DNA from: Hyaloscypha bicolor E
Taxonomy: Eukaryota; Ascomycota; Leotiomycetes; Helotiales; Hyaloscyphaceae
NCBI RefSeq assembly: GCF_002865645.1
Contig: NW_020194620.1
Location: forward strand, 379,353 to 443,352
Length of the DNA: 64,000 bases
Direction of reading: 5' to 3'
Shown here: positions 35,378 through 48,400 of the stretch, piece by piece
How the letters are laid out: every line of letters starts with the position of its first letter
How positions within the stretch are numbered: position 1 is the stretch's first letter
Translations under genes and position numbers: made by a program
Notes under the pieces: model-generated
What the model was told of the DNA's origin: nothing
The model's database searches: none
Seen by the model: only the letters and a program-made list of their open reading frames with translations

Positions 35378-37027
35378 GACTAGCTAGTCGAGATAAAACC
35401 TTTCATCCTTAGACAATATAGCGGAGGTCAATGCTGGATGTCAGTGCACTATTTGGGAGGAAGAATGAAACGTGAAGAAGAGCGGATCTACGGGTTCTAG
35501 AAGCAAAAAGCTTCGAACTGAAACAGTTTCGACTGATTTGAATTTGTTAATTAATAATTTCTAAGTCTTATTCTTTCATTTCGTTTCTTTAGTCTAAGAA
35601 GAGAATAACTCGTGAAAGTTTTATTCTTATTTCAAGGAATAATAATAATTATAATCAAGATATTAAATAAGTTATTATATTAGACTTATAAATTTCTTAA
35701 ATTTAAATATAAATAAATATTTCGAATAAGAAAAAAGAAATATATAAAATAAGTTTTCTTTTTATTATATAAAGTAATTTTTAAGCTAAATTATAACTTA
35801 TTTAATAATTATTATTAAATAAGTAATTAACTTTCAATTTTTAATATTAAAAATTAATAATAAATTTATATTACTTTAAAAATCTTTTATTATTAAAGTT
35901 CTTTCTTTAATTTAATTTAATTTAAATTTTATTTTAGTAATTAAAACATATAATATTAATATATACTTTATTTTCTTATTATTATAATTAATAACTTCTT
36001 TTATTACTATTAGTATAATTATAGTTATAGTAATAACTATTACCTTAAAAGTTATATAATCTCGTATTATATATATAATTTAATAAATAAACTAGTTCTA
36101 ATTAAATTTAGTAAATTTAAGAAAAGTATATTAATATTATAATATTATATTTTCTATTTCTAAATATTAATTACTTTATTAATAAATATATTAAATATTT
36201 TATATATATTATATAATAATACTATATATTACTAGTAAACTAATATTAATTAATTTATATATATAAATTAGAAAAAGAAAATTAATTATATTAAAAAAGT
36301 ATATAATAGCTTATAATAAAAATAATTAACTTTATAAAAAGATATTTAATAGTTAAGAAAAAAAACTTTAGTTTTTATTAATTAATAAATCATTAGTTAT
36401 TTAATTATTTTATTATTTTATTATTTTAATTATTTATATAATACTCTAATTTGTAAAATGACTTATATTTTAGAATATATTTTAGAATATATTTAAAATA
36501 TTTTAACTTTATTTTTAATATTAGCTTTATTTTTAAGCTAAATTCCTTAAGCTTTAAAGGTTTTAAATTCTTTTAAAATCGCGATATTTTATTTTAAAAA
36601 CTTCTTATTATAAAATATTTTACTTTTAAGCTTCTTTTATTTTAAATTATATATATTAGAAAAGGCTTAGTATTAAAAGAATTCAAAAAAGAATTCTAAA
36701 TAATAATTGAAAATTCTTTTATTTATAAATAAATACATTTTTCTAATATTTAAAATATATTTAATCTTATATCTAAATCTTTTAAAAATATTAGAGATTT
36801 AATATAATAAATATATATAAATAAAGAAATAAAAAAGTAATATTAATTTAATTATTTATAATAATAGAAAAGTTCTAAATTATTTTAATATTAAACTATT
36901 TTAATATAAAATAAAAAGATTAATTAATAATAATTTCTAGAACGTATTTAAGAATAATTTTAATAACTTTAATTTTATAATACTTTAATAATTGAAATAA
37001 TTAGATTTATATTAATTATAATATATT

Positions 37028-37285
37028 TATTATAAATATAAAAATTAGAGCCTAAAAGATATAATTAGATTATCTATATTTTAATAATTTAAAACTAAAG
37101 AAAAGAAAAGAATTTTAAAAAAGCCTCGAATTTAAATAATTATAAATAATATATAAGCCTATATATTAGCTTTATATAAAGTTATAATATATAACTTTAA
37201 TCTATATTTCTCGATTTCGATTTTATATATCTAGCTAATTCTAATCTAATTCTTATTAGTATTATATATTATAATAATTATAATA
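37028..37285 (-). repeat. Solo LTR of the inner-Gypsy family
   Basis: 258 bp, colinear with the 260-bp LTRs at 13599 and 19442 (TATTATAAATATAAA.. to ..ATAATAATTATAATA) but more mutated. Perfect ATATT target duplications at 37023-37027 and 37286-37290. No internal sequence. Confidence 0.82.
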
Positions 37286-37628
37286 ATATTTATATTAAAT
37301 AAAATAATAATTACTTTATTATTATATAATTTTTAACTAATATTATTTAAAAATAAGAATAATATAACTAATTTATAACTAATATTATTATTATTAAACT
37401 AAACTTTAATATATATCTCATTATTTTATTATATATATTTTTAATAAATAATATTTTAATAAAATAATTATATATTATTTAAAAATATAAGATATTTATT
37501 AGTAAATAATAAAATAATAGAATATATTAGTAAGTTATAAAACTATAATATTAAATTTAGTATAGAACTAATCTCTATTTCTTCTATAAGGTCTAGGGAA
37601 GCCTTTTCTAAATAGGAGGCCCTAATAA

Positions 37629-37915
37629 TATTATAATTCTATATTTTACTTAGCCTAATATCTAGTATTTAGTATTTTAGTCTAATATCTAGTATTTAAT
37701 ATTTTAGCTTAATATCTAGAATTTAGTATCTTAGTTTAGTATCTAGTATCTAGTATTTAAGTATCTAATATCTGGAATTATATAATAGTTATATATAATA
37801 AAGCTAAGGAAAGCTATATTCTAGGAAATTTAGAATACTAAGCCTTATTAGGCCGAGCTATAAATAAGGAACTATAAATTCCTTATTTATAGGCTTTTTT
37901 TATAGAACTATAATA
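37629..37915 (+). repeat. Solo LTR inserted in another element's LTR
   Basis: 287 bp, TATTATAATTC.. to ..ACTATAATA, with perfect AATAA duplications at 37624-37628 and 37916-37920. The undisturbed site is visible at about 45291-45296 in the sister LTR (CCCTAATAATATATA). Start and end resemble the LTR family at 10469. Confidence 0.87.
37650..37757 (+). repeat. 27-bp tandem repeat, four copies
   Basis: Units at 37650-37676, 37677-37703, 37704-37730 and 37731-37757, each a variant of TTAGYYTAATATCTAGTATT plus TAGTATT, inside the solo LTR. Differences between units are mainly transitions. Confidence 0.85.
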
Positions 37916-40369
37916 AATAATATATATATAATTAGTAATTTATATGTCTAATATTTATAATATAAATAGTAATTAGTTATAATAATAAAGAACTATTAAT
38001 TTCCCTAATTAATATTTATAATATCCGAGGTTTATTATATGTTTTTTTTTAGTTATATATAACTCTATATATATTATAACTATATTTTTCTTTTAGAATC
38101 TTATTTCTAAGATTTATTAATTTATTCTAATAAAATATTTAATTAAAATAAATTTCTAGTATCTTGGAAAATAGTTTTACTAATATAATTTAAATAATAA
38201 ATATAAAAATTATCTAATTATATTAGGGCTAAATAAGTAAAAAGAAATAGTAATTATATTTCAGATATAGAAACTAGCTAGTAATTATAATTTCATTTAG
38301 AAACTAAATATTCTAATTAGTTTAATTCAAAATACTAAAGTATTATTTTATAAAATTAATATTATTTATTAGATTTTGTATTAGAATAACCTAAGTAGCT
38401 TTATAGAAAGAATTTAATAAAATATTTATATAAGAAACTTATATAAATATTTCTAATATTCTAGAAATTATTTATACTAATTTCTAATTAGAACTAGTAT
38501 AAAAACTAATAATTAATTCAAATAGTTCTCTATTTTTATAAAAGAATTTCTTTATATTACTATATACTTTTTTTTTCTAATAATTATATATATAATAACT
38601 TCTTTTATTATTATTTTCTAGCTTCTTGTTTTACTTTTCTCTAAGTTTTCTTTAATTATTTTTAATTAATTTTATAATATTTTCTGGCTTTATTATTTAC
38701 TAATATAATTATAAATATAAAGATAATTTTATAGCCTTCTTTCTTATTATTAGTAGATATTTAAAATGTTTTAAGTATTTGCTTATTAATTTCTTTATTT
38801 TATATACTATAATATCTAATAAAAAAATTATAATTATTATAATAAGAGTTCTAAATCTTATATCTTAGTACGTTCTTTAATTTTAATATTTATTAAAGCT
38901 AATATAATTTTAGATGTCTTATTATCTATTAAAGGCTTACTAGTTCTAAAAAGATACTATTATAATTTTTAAGAGATTCCTTAAAAAATATTCTAAATAG
39001 TATTATATTATTAAAGATAAATCTATTAATTAGGTTTTCGAAAACTAGAAAAAGTTTACTAAGTTTTAGAATTCTATTTCCTGTTTTAATAAAGCTAATA
39101 AGAATATTATATAAATTAGTATTCTAAAAATAAGTTTTTTCTAATATATTTAAATATTTACTAATTCTCTAAAAAAATATTACAAAGTCTATTTTTAAGG
39201 CATTAAGCTTATTATTAAGATTATTACTAAAATTTCTATATAATCTATTACTAATACTTTAAATATTAATAATATAATATCTATAGTTATTCGGGATTTA
39301 ATTTTAGAAGTTTGGGCTTTTTATAAAATATATATAACTATTATAAATTCCTTATTTATTTCTCTTAATATTCTTAATACTAATAATATTATATTATAAT
39401 TATATTCTATTAAAGAATAAGCGAATTCCGGAAAATATTATCTAATTCTTTATTAAATCCTAAATAGAACTAGTATTTAATATTTTTATTTTAGTAATTA
39501 GGAATTTATTTATTTGAGATACTTATAGCTAATCTATTTATAATAAAGCTTTCTTAATTCTAAATCTTTTTCTAATAATTTAAATATAATTTTTATAAAT
39601 AAAAAATCTCAGAAAAAGAATATTTCTATTATTATTTCGAGCCTTTTTTTTTAGCTATTTAAGTTCTTTCTTTCTTTTAAATAGCCTTTTTCTTAATAGT
39701 CTAGAATTCTTTTTAATCTTAAAAAATTATTAAAAAATAGTTTCGGATTCTAAGCTATAGTTTCAGTTATATAATTTTAGAAATTCCTTGAAATTTTTAA
39801 GATTAGAAAAAATAAATAACTATATATTATAATCTTTAGGCCAGGCTTTTTATTTAATTAGATACTATTACTTCTTATTTTTACTATTTTACTAGTAATT
39901 AATAATAGCTTCTATTTCTTATTCTTATTTTTTATTATTTTTTACTAATTTCAAAAGTTTTTTAGAAAAATATAAATATAGTTTTTAATTCTTTTTAATT
40001 ATATATTCTTTAAAAAAAAGAAATATAAAAAGTTAGATATATTTAGTAATTTTAACTTATATATTAAATTATTAATATATTTAAGAACCTTAAATAAATC
40101 TATAAATTTTAATTTAAGCTTTCTTATTTTAAGTTTAATATTTCTTATTAATAATATAATCGAGGCTTTTTTAGAATAATATTTAGCTAACTAGTATTTA
40201 TTATAATAAATTTCTCGGTTATTTTATATATAATATTATAAATTCTTAAGCTTTTTTTATTTTATTTTAAGGATTTCTAGTTTCTTATATATAGCTAATA
40301 TTTTTCTTATAATTCTATTTTCAGGATTTTATAAAAGTTGAAAATAGTATTTATAATATATATAAAAAG

Positions 40370-40430
40370 ACATATTTTATAAAAAGATACATTTTATAAA
40401 AAGATATATTTTATAAAAAGATATATTTTA
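40370..40430. repeat. 17-bp tandem repeat
   Basis: ATATATTTTATAAAAAG-type units at 40370-40386, 40387-40403 and 40404-40420, and a partial one at 40421-40430, in the degraded integrase-side part of the Gypsy element. The period is not a multiple of three. Confidence 0.75.
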
Positions 40431-43400
40431 AGTTATTATATATAAATTTCATAAAAGATAATTTCTTAAATTAGTTATTTTTTTTAAGTATTATAATAAT
40501 ATTTTAGGTAATATTTTAGAATCTAATTTTATTTTTTTATCTAATTATTTATCTGAAAATAATAAGCTATATTTAAATACTATTTATATATTAAATAAAA
40601 ATAAAAAAATATATTAGAACTAGCTAATAAATACTATTTTTTAATTAGAAATAATTTTATAAAAGAAGCTAAAAATTAAGAAAATATATTTTTATATAAT
40701 TTTAATAAATTTCAAAGAATTAATTATTTTATTATTTTTGAATATTAGTTAATAATTATAAGAATTATATTAAAATCGGAATCTTTTATTACGTTTTTAT
40801 ATAATAATAAACTTATAATAAAATCTATAGAAATCTTATTCCAGAATCTTTTAGGCTATAATAAACTACTATATAAACTATATAATAAATACTTTTTAGC
40901 TTTAATTTTCTAGTAAATATTATATTCTTAATAATATTTATAAATGTTTTTTTTATATATTTTTCTAATACTAGAATCTTTTAAAAAGCTCGAAAGTCTT
41001 TTTTATTTTATAGTATCTGGCTATTAGATTATTATAATAAAGCTTTATAACTTCTTAATATAAAGCGAAATTATTAGATATAATAATTCTTAAATAATAC
41101 CTAAATAAGCCCGAATTATTTCTTTAGATTTCTTTTCTTTTAGTATTTTTTTTATTAAGCCTTTATATTAAAATATTCTAATATCAAAAATTATTTCTCT
41201 AAGCTATCTAGATAATATCTAGAAGAAATTTAGATAGAAAGGCTAGTATTATAGCTCTTTTAATAGCTATATATATTTATATATAAGAAATTAGATATTT
41301 ATAATTATCTAATTTAAAAACTCGAGAAACTAAGGAATTTTAGTTCTATTAAATAATATAATTATAAATACCTCTATTATTTTAGCTATAATAATAAAGC
41401 TTTTAAAACATTTCCCTATATTTTACTTTTTAACTAATTCTATAATTAAAGAATTTATAAAATAATTTATTTACTTGTTTTATAATAAATATTTTTCCTT
41501 AGCTATTATAAATATAATAAATAATAAATAATACTTATTCTAAAAAAGAAACTCTTTGGATATTTATATGAATTTCTGAATTATAACTATAAAAGCTTTT
41601 TTTAACTTATTCTAAAAAATTAGAAATCAAGTTATATTAATAGAATCTTTTTTATAATTAGGCTTTTTATTAGATTTATTTACTAGATTTATAGTACTTC
41701 TATAATAAATAATATTATCTAATATATTTAATAGCTTTCTAGATATTTTATTTTTATAAAATATTAAAGGTTATTATAATCTATAATAATCTTAATTATA
41801 AACCGGGATTTTTTAAGATAATAGTACTAATATTTAAAGGCTTTAATTATTATAAATACTATAATTATATTTAGCTTTAGAGAATTTCCGGAATTAGAAT
41901 ATTACTAGATACTAATATTTTTTCGAACTATTACTAGAATTAGTTTATTATAAAATAGTACTAGTAATTACGAATTTTAATATATTAGTTTTAATATAAA
42001 TTTTCTTAAAAGAATTAAAATAAACTAGAATAGATATTATAGTAAAAGCTTTCTTTAAAATCTTAAAGCTTTTAGTTATTTCATTTATTTATATAAAAGA
42101 ATAGAATTTCTGGCCTTTTTCTATTTCTTTTAAAAGATTTATTAAGTTTATAGTTATTTAAAAATAATAGTAAATAAACCTATAATAGAAATTAGTAAAT
42201 CTAAGAAATACTTAAATATTATAAAATAATTCTAGTTCTGGCTATTTAATAATACTATAAACCTATTTAGAATCTATTTAAATATTTTCTATTTTAATAA
42301 AAAAGCCCAAGAATTCGATTTCTTTAATATTAAACTTATATTTACTAAGTTTATAAAATAGATTATTTTTATATAATCTAATAAATATCTAGTAAATATA
42401 ATTATAGTATTTATTTTTATTTTAGAAATAAATAAAAATATTATCTAAATAAATAATTATAAAATAATCTAGAAGTTCTATAAAAATAATATTAATATAT
42501 ATTTAAAATATAACTAATATATTAGCTAGCCCAAAAGATATTATAAGATATTTAAAATAGTTCTAATAAATCCTAAAAGCTATTTTTTACTTATATTCTT
42601 TATAAATTCTTATTTAATAATATAAATTCTTAAAATCTAATTTTATAAAGATTTTAATTTCTTAAAACTAATTAAAAGTTTTATTAATAAAAGAAAATAA
42701 ATACTAATTTTTAATTTTTAATTATTAGTTAATTAAGTTTATAATTATTAATATAAAGATATAGCTCTTTATTTTTCTTAGAAATAAAAAGAATTAATAT
42801 TTCTATAGGGCTTTTATTAGGCCTTATTTAATATTTATAAAATATATTCTATAAATATAAATATAATATTTCTAATTAGATCTCTAATAAATTATATAAA
42901 GATCTATATGGGATTATATTATTTATATTAATAAAGTATTTAATACTATTAAGATTAGGAAATTTCGAAGCTTTATTAGAATTAAAAATTTCTAAGAAAT
43001 TTTTATATTTATTATTCCGGAAATATATAAGTATTTTTAAAGCTCTTTTCGGAAAATATTAATTTACTATATTAAAAACTCTTATTTAATATTACTAGAA
43101 CTATATAATAAAATAAAAATCTAGTAACTATTATAATATTATAAAGTCTATTATCTAGAATAGTTATATTTGCTTTTAGTTAAGAATAAGATTTAAGATA
43201 CTAGTTTAAAATACTAATTAAGCTTTTTATTAAATTCTTTTAATATTAGAATTTTAATATTATTAGATTATATAAATATATATATCTATTATTTCTTAAT
43301 ATAGCTTATATATTATATAAGACTTACTTTATAAAATTTTATATTAAAAATAAAACTATAAAAACTAATATTCTTATATTTATAGAATTAGAATTTAAAA

Positions 43401-45434
43401 AAAATATTTTATTATAATTATCTATAATAAATATCTTAAGATTATAGGCTTAATAAATCTTAAATCTATTTTTATAAAAGATTATAAATTCTTAGTTATA
43501 TTTAACTAAAGTAATAAAGCCCTAGTTTTAAGTCTAATTATTATTAAAGAAGTTATAATCTAATTTAATATTATTGAATTTACTATATATTTCTAAGATA
43601 TCTATTTCTGGCTATATTAATATTATTTAAATAATTATATAAAATAATATATCTTTTTTATTATAGCTAAAATTATTAATATTTAAGATTTAGCTTTTCT
43701 TTTTTCTTATTTCTTAGAAAAGTTCTTTCTAGAATACTTCTTTATAATTATAGTATTAATTTGCTTTTATAAATACTTTAACTCTTTTATAGTTTTGGCT
43801 TTATTAGAATTTTACTAAACCTATTTATTATATTTGAAATATTTTATATTTTCTAAAAAGTATTTTTTCTAATTACAAGTTTAATAAACTATATCTAAAA
43901 TAGAACTAGTACTTTAATAAGACCTAAAAGAAGCTAAACTATTACCTGAAAATTTCTTATATAATTTTCGGAATTTATTTTTTCTTTTTTAATAGCCTTA
44001 TAAATTAGAATTTATTAAGTTAGAATTCTTAGAAATAGAATTGCCTTTATTAGACTTCTTTATTTTTGCTTTTCTTAATTTAGAATAAGTAATATATTTT
44101 GCTTTCTAAGCCTTTTTAAGCTATTTAGAAATAAATATTATCTTATTTCCTAAGAAAATAAATATAAATATCTAATAAGTCTTATAATTAGATAAAGTAA
44201 TATTAAGAGTTCAAATTTAATTCTTTTTAAAATATAGGTTCTAGTTAATTTCGAGACTAATTATTCGAATATATAACTTAGTAACTATTTTACTATTTTT
44301 CTAATAAAGATTTCGAAGTTCCTTAAAAATATCTTATTAATGAATTTAAGATACTTAAAATATATTAGCTAAATAGGCCTTAAATTACTTCTAATAAATC
44401 TCATATAATAATAGGCTTCATTTTATTATAGCCTTTTAAATATTATAAGATTTATTTCTAAAAAAGTATTTATTATAAGTTTAAAGTTAGGTTCTAAAAA
44501 CTACTTTTTAGGAAAATATAAATATTTACTATTTCTCAAGGAACTTTTTATAATATAAATTAAATATCCGGATTTTAGAAAGCTTTTCTTAATCTAAATA
44601 TATTTTTAAAATATTATATAATAACTTTTAATAAATAGTATTAAGATTATTCTCAAGACTTATTATATTAGGAAAAAAAATAAGTTCTAATTCTATTCTA
44701 GAGAATTCTTTAATAAAAATTACTAAAAAAGATAAAATAAATTTATAAATAAAGTTTTTATAAGATGTAATAAATTATAAGATATTTCGAAAAGTATTCT
44801 TATATTATTCTAATTATAGAATATATTAATTAATTATATTTACTAATTCTTGCTTTTATTAGAATGCTTTAACTTTAATATATAAGCCTTATTCTATAAT
44901 TTAAATAATAATAATTTAAGTATTAATCTTAGTATCTTAATTATTACCGGAATTATTTCTGTTATTATTACTAGTTCTTAGAAGCTTTTAAGGAGTTCTA
45001 TTAAAAGTATTAGATAAGCTTTTACTATTACTTGTATTAGGATTAATTTAGTCGATTTCTTTTATAGAAATAGCTTTAATAAAAAGTTATATATTTTACA
45101 GGTTTCGAGATATAATTATTTATTAAATTACTGTTTTTAAGAATAAAGAATTTAGCTTATAAGGTATTTATTAGTAGATAATAAAATAATAGAATAAATT
45201 AGTAAATTATAAATCTATAATATTAAATCTAATATAGAACTAATCTCTATTTCTTTTATAAGATCTAGAAAAGCCTTTTCTAAATAAGAGGCCCTAATAA
45301 TATATATATAATTAGTAATTTATAAGTCTAATACTTATAATATAAATAATAATTAGTTATAATAGTAAAAGGCTATTAATCTCTTTAATTAATACTCGTA
45401 ATATCCGAGGTTTATTATATATCTTTTAGTTATA

Positions 45435-48400
45435 TATAATTCTATTTCTTTTTTTTTCCTCTTTTTTTTCTTAGAGAATTCTATTTAGTTAATTAAATTA
45501 TTAGTTTTCTATATATAAAGGCCTGGCTTATAATATTAGAATTTCTTTTATTTTATTTTTATTAACTAGAAATTATATATATATAAAGCTAGAAATAAAA
45601 GATATCTAAATTTATATATAGAAAATAAAGCTTAAAATAAATAAGGCTAGAAATAGACTTTGTTTAAAATTAATTATAAAGCTAATATTTTAGTAAAACT
45701 TTAGAATATATAAAAACTAGTAATAAAGAATACCTGAAACTATATATAAAAGCCAGAATATTAATTTAATTAGTTAATATTAGAAATTAATTAGATTTTT
45801 CTAAATTTAACTTTAAAAAAGAAATTTATTAAATCTTTTTATTATATAAAGATTTAGAATTAAAACTTCTAATAATTAGTTAAATAATTAAATAATTAAA
45901 TAAAGCCAAAATAATTATAAGAAGCTTTTATAATATAATTTCAATAGCTATTAGAGTTAGCTAGCTATATAGTAAATAAACCTAATAATAAATACAGCTA
46001 TATAAATTAATTTAATTAATAAATATATAATAATTCTAAATTTCTTATAAATATAAATATTTTTCTAACTTTTTATTATAAAATAACTAAAAGCCTGTTT
46101 TTTAAATTCTAATAAGTTTAATAAAGAAAACTTGGTTTTATATATCTAGTTTAAAAAACTTTTATAAATAAAGCTAGAAATTAATAGTAAGATAATTAGT
46201 AAAAAGAAAAAGAGAATTTAATATAGATTTAAATACTTATTTAAAGAAATAATAAGCTAAATATATTTATAGCTAAAATATATCTAGAAGAAATAAAGGT
46301 TTATAATTAGAAAATCATTTAAATAAATAAATCTGGCTTTTTATAATTTATAAAAGTAATAGAAGATTTTAGAAAAATTAAGTTAAATTCAATAAAAATT
46401 AATTTCTTTTAAATAATTTCTTAAATAATTTTAAATATTTGATTCTAGAAATAAAGAGATAAAAATAATAAAATAATATTAGAAAAGAATATTTTAAAAT
46501 AATTATTGTAACTAAACTTATAAAAGAAATAATAATAATAAGAAATAAAGAATTATATAAAAAATACTATTTCTAGTTATAAATAATTAATAATTAACTA
46601 AATAAAAATAAAAATACAAGAGTCTATTATTCAAACTAATTAAATAAAAGGCCTAAAAGTTCTTTTCTATTTAGAACTACTTTATTTATTTAGCTAATAA
46701 AATAAGAGCTTACTATAAATAATATAAGATAATAATTAAAAAGCATCTTTAATTAGATTCTTTAAAATAAAATTAATTAGTAAAAAAGGAAAAAACTTTA
46801 CTTTTAATATAGCCAAAATAACTATTTTATATATAATTATTAAATAAAACTATATCTGAGCTTCTTTTTTTAAACTAGTAAAGAAAAGAAGAAGAAAAAA
46901 TAAAATAGCTAAAAATAAAAATAAAAAGTATAAAAATATTAAAAATGGTTTTAAAGAAAATAAAAATAGCTTAAAAAAAGAATAGTAATATCTTAAATAA
47001 AAATAGAAGTAAAAATAAAAAAAACTTAAATTTGTCTAATTTAGGAAAAGATTAGCTTTTAATAAAAGTTATTATTAGAAATATATAAAGGTAAAGTTAA
47101 ATTAATAAGCTTAAAAGTAATTTCGAAAAGAAATATAATTAAATTTCTTTTCTTTATTAATAATAATTAATAAAAAGTTTTTTATATAAAGTTTTATTAA
47201 TATTATATATATATTATATAGAATAATTAATTCTTGCTTTATTAATTAATATAATTTCTAGTATATACTAATTATTTTTAAATAAATAAAAGTTTTTAAT
47301 AAAATAATATAAGATATAATTAGAAATATAATAGTATTTAATATAAATATTAATAGCTATTATAAATCTTATATTTTTTTCTATATAATTTCCAAGATTT
47401 TTAGCTTAAATATAATTTTAAATATATAATAATTGTATTTATAAGATATATAAATCTATAATTTAAAATTAGAACTATTTATTTTATTATTAAAAATCTT
47501 AATATAAAATGAAATAAAATAAACTATATATAAATTTTAATAGCTTTATTCTTTTATTTAGTAAAAAAAAAATTATATAAAAAAATATAAATATTCTTTT
47601 TTAGCTAATCTAGTAAATATTTAAAAGGCTCTAATATAAAAAAAGAAAACTAACTTTTATATAAAGCTTTTAAAAGATATTTTATTTAGTTAAAATAGAG
47701 AAATTATTATTTATTTAAACTAAAAAAATAAATTACTAAATTGAATTAAAAGAAGTTTATAAAAAAGAATCTATTATATTATAAGACCTATTATATAATA
47801 TATTTTAAAAAAGCTTTTAGTATTATAGAAAATATTTATAGAATTATTAAATAAAGAATTTATTTAAATAAGCTATTTTTTTATTATTATTTCTGTTTTT
47901 TTATAGAAAAAACTAATAGAGAATTATAGTTTTATATGAATTATTAGAGCCTAAATAAGCTTATAAAAAAGAACTAATATTTACTTTTATTGATTTATAA
48001 ACTTATTCGAAATATTAGAAAAATAAAATAATTTATAAAATTTAATATTATAACTACTTTCTATAAGATTTATATTATTAAAGAAAATAAATAAATAATA
48101 GCCTTTTATATAAGATATAAGCTCTATAAATAGTTAGTAACTTCCTTTAATCTAATAAATACTTTAAGTATATTTTAGAAATATATTAATTAAACTTTTA
48201 AAGATTTTCTAAATAAGTTCTATTTTATTTATATAAATAATATTCCGGTTTATATATTAAAATTAAGAAAAGATTACTATAAATATAAATTTAAAATTAA
48301 ATTAATAAAATATTTGAGATTTATTATAAAGGCTAGAAAGAGTATTTATATGAATCTAATAAAGGTTAAAGCTATTTTAAATTAAGATATTCCGAAATTA

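Larger units (their letters stand above)
37493..45434 (-). mobile_element. RIP-inactivated Gypsy LTR retrotransposon
   Basis: The left LTR, 37493-38084, contains a later solo LTR insertion; without it and its duplication it is 300 bp. The right LTR, 45165-45434, is cut about 30 bp short where the next element begins. Coding sense is minus. Gag is at about 45.1-43.4 kb, and reverse transcriptase at about 42.7-42.35 kb with KLDFKNLYYQIRIY, SFGLANI and YLDNIFIYF, in which the second catalytic Asp is Asn. RNase H and integrase relics lie below, to about 39 kb. The pyrimidine run TTTTTCTTTT at 38085-38094 is the polypurine tract on the coding strand, directly next to the 3' LTR. Many stops. A truncated copy of its 5' third lies at 23.4-25.1 kb. 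Confidence 0.8.
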
